Made by a program: the position numbers and the translations under genes. Positions 25,600 through 37,500 of a stretch of 64,000 nucleotides of DNA are shown here, piece after piece; positions within the stretch are counted from its first letter, which is position 1; each line of letters begins with the position of its first letter. The stretch is taken from NCBI RefSeq assembly GCF_021596945.1, contig NZ_CP063779.1, forward strand, positions 189,501 to 253,500. The letters run 5' to 3'. The DNA comes from Mongoliitalea daihaiensis. Its GTDB lineage: Bacteria > Bacteroidota > Bacteroidia > Cytophagales > Cyclobacteriaceae. The notes beneath the pieces are model-generated. The model saw only the letters and a list, made by a program, of their open reading frames with translations. It did no database searches and had not been told where the DNA came from.

Positions 25600-28500
25600 C
25601 TATTTTCTAATTAAATTCAACATACCTCTTCTAGTCTCTCCTGTTTCTCCAACTACAACTGTCCAGAAATAAGTACCTACGGCCATTTCTTTTCCTTTGA
25701 AAGTACCATCCCATCCTTTATCTGGATTATTCGTGATAAATACTTCAAGTCCATTTCTTTCAAATACTCGAATGGTCACTCCTCGGTAGAATCTGAGTTC
25801 AGGTATTCCCCATGTATCATTGATTCCATCTCCATTTGGTGAGAAGGTATTGTATACCATGATATCAGCAACAGATTTTCGAATTCGTTTGATTTCAAAT
25901 ACTTTTTCTAAGCGATTACCATCTCTGTCATCTACCCAAACGGTCACAAAGAAGCTGTTTCTTCCTTCAACTTGATCTGCGCTGCTCCAGAAAAGCATGC
26001 TGTCAATGATTTCAAAGTACTGATTATCACTTCTATTCTCTGCAAGGCTGATTATATGTGTATGATCAAAATCATCCACTACTCTGAAGCCACCAATATG
26101 GATAAAGAACTGCTTGGTCGATCCCTCAAACGAATTATTGCTCAGAATCAAATCACTAGGAATAGGTTTTGGCAATACAATCAACTTCATCTCAGCAAGT
26201 AATCCATTTTCATTGAGAAGACCTTCTGGCAATGCAACAGTACCTGCGATTGTATAAGAGCCTCGGGCTAATAGATTGACGTTGCTCAGATCCCAAGTGA
26301 CTCCAAACTCAAGGAACCTTCCATCCACTGTCATGATAATGACTGTTGCAGGCAATTCAGGATTGGTATTCCATGCTGTTTCTACATCCTCTGGACTGAT
26401 AATCGCCTCCAAGGAAGCATACATGATTTCGAACAGGTCACTTGAAAATTCAATGGTATAATTGATACCTGCATTCAGGCTTCCTATCAAAATTCTGTAA
26501 GTTCCGACTGCTTCTCCCTGCTCCCTAATTAGGGAACCTGAAATAATTTCAAGTGTATCATCTGCCATAAATCCGTTAGCAACAAAGGTTAATTCAGGAT
26601 CCTCTGTTCCGAAGATCTTGGACTGCCCCTCATTCACACGAACAGTCAATTGTGCAGGTGTGATTTCCAACTCTCCTGCTGCCAACGTGATCTCGTAGTT
26701 CGCATCTAATCCACCTGTCAAGGTGATTGGATAAGTGCCTACTCCTGAACTTGCTGTCGCTGTCGTTGCTATACTTGGCTCGGTAGCTACTTTCTCGTCT
26801 CCATTTACCAATCCTGTGTAAGTGAAAGTCAATGTTGGATTCAATTCCCCGTAAACTTTGCTTTGGTTATCTGCACTGATGGTTACTGAAGCCTTGGTGA
26901 TTTCCAATTCTCCTGCTGCCAACGTGATCTCGTAGTTCGCATCTGAGCCACCTGTTAAGGTGATTGGATAAGTACCTACTCCTGAACTTGCTGTCGCTGT
27001 CGTTGCAATACTTGGCTCGGTGCTTACTTCGGTATCGCCGTTCACCAAACCAGTGTAAGTGAAGGTCAATGTTGGATTAGCTTCTCCGTAAACTTTGCTT
27101 TGGTTATCTGCACTGATGGTTACTGAAGCCTTGGTGATTTCCAACTCTCCTGCTGCCAACGTGATCTCATAGTTCGCATCTGATCCGCCTGTCAAGGTAA
27201 TTGGATAAGTACCTACTCCTGAACTTGCTGTTGCAGTTGTTGCTATGCTTGGCTCGGTAGCTACTTTTTCGTCACCATTCACCAAACCTGTGTACGTGAA
27301 GGTCAATACTGGATTAGCTTCCCCGTAAACTTTGCTTTGGTTATCTGCACTGATGGTTACTGAAGCTTTGGTGATTTCCAACTCTCCTGCTGCCAACGTG
27401 ATCTCGTAGTTCGCATCTGAGCCACCGGTTAAGGTGATTGGATAAGTACCTACTCCTGAACTTGCTGTCGCTGTCGTTGCAATGCTTGGCTCGGTGCTTA
27501 CTTCGGTATCGCCGTTCACCAATCCTGTGTACGTGAAGGTCAATGTTGGATTCACTTCCCCGTAAACTTTGCTTTGGTTATCTGCACTGATGGTTACTGA
27601 AGCCTTGGTGATTTCCAATTCTCCTGCTGCCAACGTGATCTCATAGTTCGCATCTGAGCCACCGGTTAAGGTGATTGGATAAGTGCCTACTCCTGAACTT
27701 GCTGTCGCTGTCGTTGCTATACTTGGTTCGGTGCTTACTTTGGTATCGCCGTTCACCAAACCTGTGTAAGTAAAGGTCAACGTTGGATTTTCTTCGCCGT
27801 AAACTTTGCTTTGATTATCTGCAGTGATGGTTACTGAAGCCTTGGTGATTTCCAACTCTCCTGCTGCCAACGTGATCTCGTAGTTCGCATCTGAGCCACC
27901 TGTTAAGGTGATTGGATAAGTACCTACTCCTGAACTTGCTGTTGCAGTCGTTGAAATGCTTGGCTCGGCAGCTACTTTCTCGTCTCCGTTCACCAACCCT
28001 GTGTAAGTGAAAGTCAATACTGGATTAGCTTCTCCGTAAACTTTGTTTTGGTTATCTGCTGTGATGGTTACTGAAGCCTTGGTGATTTCCAATTCTCCTG
28101 CTGCCAACGTGATCTCGTAGTTCGCATCTAATCCACCTGTCAAGGTGATTGGATAAGTGCCTACTTCTGAACTTGCTGTCGCTGTCGTTGAAATGCTTGG
28201 CTCGGTGCTTACTTCGGTATCCCCGTTCACCAATCCTGTGTAAGTGAAGGTCAATACTGGATTCACTTCCCCGTAAACTTTGCTTTGGTTATCTGCACTG
28301 ATGGTTACTGAAGCCTTGGTGATTTCCAACTCTCCTGCTGCCAACGTGATCTCGTAGTTCGCATCTAATCCACCTGTTAAGGTGATTGGATAAGTACCTA
28401 CTCCTGAACTTGCTGTCGCTGTCGTTGCTATGCTTGGCTCGGTAGCTACTTTCTCGTCTCCGTTCACCAAACCTGTGTACGTGAAGGTCAATACTGGATT

Positions 28501-31500
28501 AGCTTCTCCGTAAACTTTGCTTTGGTTATCTGCACTGATGGTTACTGAAGCTTTGGTGATTTCCAATTCTCCTGCTGCCAACGTGATCTCATAGTTCGCA
28601 TCTGAGCCACCGGTCAAGGTAATTGGATAAGTACCTACTCCTGAACTTGCTGTCGCTGTCGTTGCTATGCTTGGCTCGGTGCTTACTTCGGTATCACCGT
28701 TCACCAAACCTGTGTAAGTAAAGGTCAACGTTGGATTCACTTCTCCGTAAACTTTGCTTTGGTTATCTGCACTGATGGTTACTGAAGCCTTGGTAATTTC
28801 CAATTCTCCTGCTGCCAATGTGATCTCGTAGTTCGCATCTGAGCCGCCTGTCAAGGTAATTGGATAAGTACCTACTCCTGAACTTGCTGTCGCTGTCGTT
28901 ACAATACCTGGCTCGGCAGCTACTTTCTCGTCACCGTTCACCAAACCTGTGTACGTGAAGGTCAATACTGGATTAGCTTCTCCGTAAACTTTGCTTTGGT
29001 TATCTGCACTGATGGTTACTGAAGCCTTGGTGATTTCCAATTCTCCTGCTGCCAACGTGATCTCGTAGTTCGCATCTGATCCGCCTGTCAAGGTAATTGG
29101 ATAAGTACCTACTCCTGAACTTGCTGTCGCTGTCGTTGCTATACTTGGTTCGGTGCTTACTTTGGTATCGCCGTTCACCAAACCTGTGTAAGTAAAGGTC
29201 AACGTTGGATTTTCTTCGCCGTAAACTTTGCTTTGATTATCTGCAGTGATGGTTACTGAAGCCTTGGTGATTTCCAACTCTCCTGCTGCCAACGTGATCT
29301 CGTAGTTCGCATCTGAGCCACCTGTTAAGGTGATTGGATAAGTACCTACTCCTGAACTTGCTGTTGCAGTCGTTGAAATGCTTGGCTCGGCAGCTACTTT
29401 CTCGTCTCCGTTCACCAACCCTGTGTAAGTGAAAGTCAATACTGGATTAGCTTCTCCGTAAACTTTGTTTTGGTTATCTGCTGTGATGGTTACTGAAGCC
29501 TTGGTGATTTCCAATTCTCCTGCTGCCAACGTGATCTCGTAGTTCGCATCTAATCCACCTGTTAAGGTGATTGGATAAGTGCCTACTCCTGAACTTGCTG
29601 TCGCGGTCGTTGAAATGCTTGGCTCGGTGCTTACTTCGGTATCCCCGTTCACCAATCCTGTGTAAGTGAAGGTCAATACTGGATTCACTTCCCCGTAAAC
29701 TTTGCTTTGGTTATCTGCACTGATGGTTACTGAAGCCTTGGTGATTTCCAACTCTCCTGCTGCCAACGTGATCTCGTAGTTCGCATCTAATCCACCTGTT
29801 AAGGTGATTGGATAAGTACCTACTCCTGAACTTGCTGTCGCTGTCGTTGCTATGCTTGGCTCGGTAGCTACTTTCTCGTCTCCGTTCACCAAACCTGTGT
29901 ACGTGAAGGTCAATACTGGATTAGCTTCTCCGTAAACTTTGCTTTGGTTATCTGCACTGATGGTTACTGAAGCTTTGGTGATTTCCAATTCTCCTGCTGC
30001 CAACGTGATCTCGTAGTTCGCATCTGAGCCACCTGTCAAGGTGATTGGATAAGTGCCTACTCCTGAACTTGCTGTCGCGGTCGTTGCAATACTTGGCTCG
30101 GTGCTTACTTCGGTATCACCGTTCACCAACCCTGTGTACGTGAAGGTCAATACTGGATTAGCTTCTCCGTAAACTTTGTTTTGGTTATCTGCTGTGATGG
30201 TTACTGAAGCCCTGGTGATTTCCAATTCTCCTGCTGCCAATGTGATCTCGTAGTTCGCATCTGAGCCACCTGTTAAGATGATTGGATAAGTCCCTACTCC
30301 TGAACTTGCTGTCGCTGTCGTTGCTATGCTTGGCTCGGTGCTTACTTCGGTATCGCCGTTCACCAATCCTGTGTAAGTAAAGGTCAATGTTGGATTCACT
30401 TCCCCGTAAACTTTGCTTTGATTATCTGCACTGATGGTTACTGAAGCCTTGGTGATTTCCAACTCTCCTGCTGCCAACGTGATCTCGTAGTTCGCATCTG
30501 AGCCACCTGTTAAGGTGATTGGATAAGTACCTACTCCTGAACTTGCTGTTGCAGTCGTTGCTATGCTTGGCTCGGTAGCTACTTTCTCGTCTCCATTTAC
30601 CAATCCTGTGTACGTGAAGGTCAATACTGGATTAGCTTCTCCGTAAACTTTGCTTTGGTTATCTGCACTGATGGTTACTGAAGCCTTGGTGATTTCCAAC
30701 TCTCCTGCTGCCAATGTGATCTCGTAGTTCGCATCTGAGCCACCTGTTAAGGTGATTGGATAAGTACCTACTCCTGAACTTGCTGTCGCTGTCGTTGCTA
30801 TGCTTGGCTCGGTAGCTACTTTCTCGTCTCCGTTCACCAAACCTGTGTACGTGAAGGTCAACGTTGGATTCACTTCCCCGTAAACTTTGCTTTGGTTATC
30901 TGCACTGATGGTTACTGAAGCCTTGGTGATTTCCAACTCTCCTGCTGCCAACGTGATCTCGTAGTTCGCATCTAATCCACCTGTTAAGGTGATTGGATAA
31001 GTGCCTACTCCTGAACTTGCTGTCGCTGTCGTTGAAATGCTTGGCTCGGTGCTTACTTCGGTATCCCCGTTCACCAATCCTGTGTAAGTAAAGGTCAATG
31101 TTGGATTCACTTCCCCGTAAACTTTGCTTTGGTTATCTGCACTGATGGTTACTGAAGCCTTGGTGATTTCCAACTCTCCTGCTGCCAACGTGATCTCGTA
31201 GTTCGCATCTGAGCCACCTGTCAAGGTAATTGGATAAGTACCTACTCCTGAACTTGCTGTCGCTGTCGTTGCTATGCTTGGCTCGGTAGCTATTTTCTCG
31301 TCTCCGTTCACCAATCCTGTGTACGTGAAGGTCAATACTGGATTAGCTTCTCCGTAAACTTTGTTTTGGTTATCTGCACTGATGGTTACTGAAGCCTTGG
31401 TGATTTCCAACTCTCCTGCTGCCAACGTGATCTCATAGTTCGCATCTGAGCCACCGGTTAAGGTGATTGGATAAGTACCTACTCCTGAACTTACTGTTGC

Positions 31501-34500
31501 AGTCGTTGCAATGCTTGGCTCGGTAGCTACTTTCTCGTCACCATTCACCAAACCTGTGTAAGTGAAAGTCAATGTTGGATTCAGTTCCCCGTAAACTTTG
31601 CTTTGGTTATCTGCAGTGATGGTTACTGAAGCTTTGGTGATTTCCAACTCTCCTGCTGCCAACGTGATCTCATAGTTCGCATCTAATCCACCTGTTAAGG
31701 TGATTGGATAAGTGCCTACTCCTGAACTTGCTGTCGCGGTCGTTGCTATACTTGGCTCGGTGCTTACTTCGGTATCGCCGTTCACCAATCCTGTGTAAGT
31801 AAAGGTCAATACTGGATTAGCTTCTCCGTAAACTTTGCTTTGGTTATCTGCACTGATGGTTACTGAAGCCTTGGTGATTTCCAACTCTCCTGCTGACAAC
31901 GTGATCTCGTAGTTCGCATCTGAGCCACCGGTTAAGTTGATTGGATAAGTGCCTACTCCTGAACTTGCTGTCGCTGTCGTTGCTACACTTGGTTCGGTGC
32001 TTACTTCGGTATCGCCGTTCACCAATCCTGTGTACGTGAAGGTCAATACTGGATTAGCTTCTCCGTAAACTTTGCTTTGGTTATCTGCACTGATGGTTAC
32101 TGAAGCTTTGGTGATTTCCAACTCTCCTGCTGCCAACGTGATCTCGTAGTTCGCATCTGAGCCACCTGTCAAGGTAATTGGATAAGTACCTACCCCTGAA
32201 CTTGCTGTCGCAGTCGTTTCAATGCTTGGCTCGGTGCTTACTTCGGTATCCCCGTTCACCAATCCTGTGTAAGTAAAGGTCAACGTTGGATTCACTTCCC
32301 CGTAAACTTTGCTTTGGTTATCTGCACTGATGGTTACTGAAGCCTTGGTGATTTCCAACTCTCCTGCTGCCAACGTGATCTCGTAGTTCGCATCTGAGCC
32401 ACCGGTTAAGGTGATTGGATAAGTGCCTACTCCTGAACTTGCTGTCGCTGTCGTTGCTATGCTTGGCTCGGTAGCTACTTTCTCGTCTCCATTTACCAAT
32501 CCTGTGTAAGTAAAGGTCAACGTTGGATTCACTTCTCCGTAAACTTTGCTTTGGTTATCTGCACTGATGGTTACTGAAGCCTTGGTGATTTCCAACTCTC
32601 CTGCTGCCAACGTGATCTCATAGTTCGCATCTGAGCCACCTGTTAAGGTGATTGGATAAGTACCTACTCCTGAACTTGCTGTCGCTGTCGTTGAAATGCT
32701 TGGCTCGGTGCTTACTTCGGTATCACCATTCACCAAACCTGTGTACGTGAAGGTCAATACTGGATTAGCTTCTCCGTAAACTTTGCTTTGGTTATCTGCA
32801 CTGATGGTTACTGAAGCCTTGGTGATTTCCAACTCTCCTGCTGCCAACGTGATCTCGTAGTTCGCATCTGAGCCACCGGTTAAGGTAATTGGATAAGTGC
32901 CTACTCCTGAACTTGCTGTCGCTGTCGTTGAAATGCTTGGCTCGGTAGCTACTTTCTCGTCTCCATTCACCAAACCTGTGTAAGTGAAAGTCAATGTTGG
33001 ATTCACTTCCCCGTAAACTTTACTTTGGTTATCTGCACTGATGGTTACTGAAGCCTTGGTGATTTCCAACTCTCCTGCTGCCAACGTGATCTCGTAGTTC
33101 GAATCTAATCCACCTGTTAAGGTGATTGGATAAGTACCTACTCCTGAACTTGCTGTCGCTGTCGTTGAAATGCTTGGCTCGGTAGCTACTTTCTCGTCAC
33201 CATTCACCAAACCTGTGTAAGTGAAAGTCAATGTTGGATTCACTTCCCCGTAAACTTTACTTTGGTTATCTGCACTGATGGTTACTGAAGCCTTGGTGAT
33301 TTCCAATTCTCCTGCTGCCAACGTGATCTCGTAGTTCGAATCTAATCCACCTGTTAAGGTGATTGGATAAGTACCTACTCCTGAACTTGCTGTCGCTGTC
33401 GTTGAAATGCTTGGCTCGGTGCTTACTTCGGTATCACCGTTCACCAAACCAGTGTAAGTGAAGGTCAATGTTGGATTCACTTCCCCGTAAACTTTGCTTT
33501 GGTTATCTGCTGTGATGGTTAGAGAGGCTTTCTCTACAGTTAGCGTATGTTCTATTGGATTTGCAGCAAAGTGAGTCTCATCCCCTTCCTGCGTTGCTGA
33601 AATGGTAGTAGTACCCGCTTTCAAAATTGTAGCTTGATTGCCTGAAATATTGACGATGCTTGGGTCTGCTGCCGTGTATACCACTATCAGTCCTTTATCA
33701 GTTTGTTCATTTCCTAAATCAAAGGATTCATCTCCGTAAGTTTTTGTTTCAATTTCTGGAAATGTAATTATTTGGGAAAATATAACCAGTTCTAATCCTG
33801 GAATAGGATTTACCTCTACACTCGTTTCTACCTCATCATAGGTGATCGTTTTTAAATAAGGATAAGAAATATAACCATTATCACTTTCAGCCACCTTTAT
33901 AATCCAAATTGATTCAAAATCCCAATCAGCTTCTGTGAAAGTAGTTTTTGTTTTCATTTCGGAAGTTGACAAACCTGTTCCTCCTCCGATATTTTCTTCC
34001 TCACCTGATATTTGTATATCCCAGAAGGACTGCAGAAGAGAGCTGTTAAAAAATGAACCTGTTAAGATCCCAACATATTCACCCTCTCCTTGGACTTCAC
34101 CTGTCGAATAAATATTCTGGAGTAGAATGTTATCCCCATATCCCACAATACCTCCTATATAATTGTCGCTTCCTATAACATCAACCTGGGAATAAGCATT
34201 GATAATTTTGCTTTGGTAGGCTTGCCCTACCAAACCACCTAGATATCTAACTCCAGATATTGTGCCTTTTGCAAATGATTTGCTTATAAAATTTTCAGAA
34301 CCCCAAGTGTAATAAGAACCAACTAATCCTCCTATCGACTCGGTACCAGAAATAGAAACATCAGCAAAACTATTTTCAATTCTTCCATTATAAAATTCTC
34401 CTGAAAATCCTCCCAAGTAGTATTGTCCAGAAAGATCTCCTTCCGCCGAGGAGTTTAGAATACTTACCGCATACCCCCCACCAATCAAAAGGCCTCCTGA

Positions 34501-37500
34501 ATATTCAGTTGAAATTATATTCCCATTAATTACTTGAACATTTTCGAAAAGAGTATTTTCTGCGTATCCTGCTATACTTCCTGATGAACTCTGTCCCTCT
34601 ATGTTGAAATTTTTTAGTATGAGATTTTTAACTGAAGAATTATATAGATATTCAAAGATTCCATTACCCCAATGATTAGGCCTAAAACAATTTAGATCAG
34701 CGATAGTATATCCTTTTCCATCCAAATTTATATTTCCTATATAATTTGCGGGCAACCATCCAATCCCTTCATTTGCACTTGGGGATGCATAGATATTATA
34801 CCCACTACTAGAATTATCTAAATCATTGTTTAAAATGAAATAATTATCATTGAAGTATCTAATATTAAATAGATGTTCCCAATCCTCAATTTGGTAAGGA
34901 TCCAGGATTGTACCAGTTCCTCCTGCAAAAAACTCTTTGGTATTTTCTACTGTAATTGAGGCTGTGGCCGTATTGCCTGACGCATCTGTAACAGTATAGG
35001 TAATCGTCGTGATTCCAGGTGCATAAGAACGCTGACCTACCTGACCCAAACCAGAGGCTGATGTGGCTCCGGACATTTGCCAGGAAAGTTGAGGCTCTGA
35101 ACAATTATCACCAAAAACCACATCTGGAACAGTTGTTTCCCAATTAACCGAAGACTCTGATTGCCCAGCTAAGTTTTCTGATACTGAAAGAAATGGATTT
35201 TGATTATCCAAAATCGATACCAATAAAGACTCTGTCGCAATGTTCCCAGCATTATCTTCTGCGGTCCAAAAGATGGTGGTTTCCCCCAATCCAAGGGATA
35301 TATCGCTTAACGAATTACTCCCTGATGCATATTCTTGAATGTACGCATGAGGGCCTACGCTGATTTGAATATCGTCCCAAGATACTCCCCCGCCACCAGA
35401 AAAAACGACTCTCCAAGATCCAGAACTATAGTTAGTATTTTGATTAAAAGAAAGTACTTGATTAGTTACTGTATTGGTGAAAGTTCCTGTAATATTTGAC
35501 CCATTATCAACGAATTCAACGCGGACTGGATTTGAATAAAAAGCATTTCCCGGACGACCGTCAAACGAGGTACTTGTTAAATTGGTCTGCCCATTGTTGA
35601 AGTTATGAATCCTAAAGTATAAACTATTTAGAGGTTCATTTGATCCTGATGGATTTTTCAAACCAGTTGCCCTTGTTCCAATAAATGCGATTGCGGTGCC
35701 ATTAAATCTTAATGTAGCACTAACATAAATTGGGTTTTCTACTGAAGGGATAAAATTGGCAATAGTTCTAAGCGTACCTCTGTCATCTCCACCACCACTT
35801 CGGTAGGCCCCATTTACCACTGAACCAGAGGCAGAACCGATTTCAAAGTTGTTGCTATCCCAAGAGCCTGAATTGAAATTTTCAGATACTAGGTTTGGAT
35901 TTGGTAGAAGTTTTTGAAGCGAGTATGTAAGTGAAGTAATAGTTCCACTATTATCTGTTACTGAAATCGGATCAAATTCGGTTCCTTGAACCAGATAAAC
36001 ACAATTGTCTTCATCTGTATTTTTTGTAGCATTATTAGGCACACTAATTTCAGGATCCACGTCATCAGCCAACGTTGTAAAACTCTCCACTCCTCCATAA
36101 CTCGTTCCAGCACTACTAGTAGCATAAGCCTGAACAAAATAAGTTGTGACTGATTCAAGTCCATTGATTACTTCGCTGAATGATCCAGTACCTGAACCAG
36201 AAGAAATGGAGACTACTCCACTTTCTCCAATAGTAGGAGAATTATCTGTAGTGGAATAAACAAAACCCCTAGCAGTAATCGAAGCCCCACCGTCAGATGA
36301 AATTAGACCACTCAATGTTGCACCTGTAAATCCTATCATATCAGGAGCAGAAGTTAAAACTTCAGGCAATGATGGTCCTGACGCCATGGTAAGGACCAAC
36401 TCTGGTTTGTTCGTATGCTCTCGACTATTTATCCCAACGTAAGACATTCCGGAGTTATTCCCAATCAACACTAGGGTGACCACCTTGTCTCCTGCAAACT
36501 CACTTTGAACAAATGAAGTAACGTCAATTTCTATCCATCCTGTTGCACTGATACTGGTTTGTCCTAGTGGAGAATCTTTTGAAGGCACATTGCTTGTATT
36601 TTCAAGCCAACTATCATTGGATGATCCAAAAGCTTTTAAAAAAATACCGGTTCCTTCTACGTAATTGACATTCACTCGGAGTTTAGCTTCCTGTACAGTG
36701 CCTGAAAGATCAACTGGAATAGAAAACTTCATAAACGCTTCCATAAAGCCATAGCCATAAACAGGATCGTTTCCTATGTATAAAGATTGATCATTTGGGT
36801 AAGAGCCCACATCATCAATTGCGGAATCCATTATTGGATACAGTGCAATTGGTCCCGAACCATCAGTAGTTGTAAAGGTAACCTGGTCTCCGTAGCTAGT
36901 CCCAGCACTATTGATTGAATAAGCGCGTGTATAATACGTAGTAGTAAGACTCAACCCTGTTACTTGGGTAGAGAAAGCACCAGAACCAGTGCCCATGGTG
37001 ATCTTAGTGTTTGATGTTGTAGGATTTGTGGTAGTACTGAATACTACTCCTCGTTCAGTAATGATCCCTCCCCCGTCACTCGTGACATTTCCGCCCAGGG
37101 TAGCGAAAGTTCCCGCTACATTACTTGGTGTACTGGTAGTGACTGTTGATAAAGATGCTACGGCTGGCCCAACGATCAGATTATCAAAATACAAATCAAG
37201 TAAACCAGAAAACATCAATGTAACACTAGTGACATTGACATTCTTACTTAAAGTTACAGTTGAATTTATACCAAAAGTTTCGCTAGCCTCCCCAGATCCA
37301 TTGTAATTGACTCTTAAGAACGGAGGTGGATAGAAAGTAGAATTATTAACATTTGTATATTTTAACCAAACTCCATAAAACTGAAACCGCTCCCCGTCTT
37401 TTCTTTTGATTGTGACAGATGTGGTAGCTGCTGTGCTGTACCAAAGACTAGAGCTATTGGAAACTCCTCCATTGGGAGAAAAAGCCCACCCTCCATTACC

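Noticed and set aside
26659-33531. CRISPR-like periodicity
   Set aside because: The period is 237 bp, the whole unit is coding and in frame, and there are no short repeats with unique spacers.
36989-37306. Plus-strand 105-codon frame inside giant gene 1
   Set aside because: Antisense to a well-supported FN3-like region; no family resemblance.
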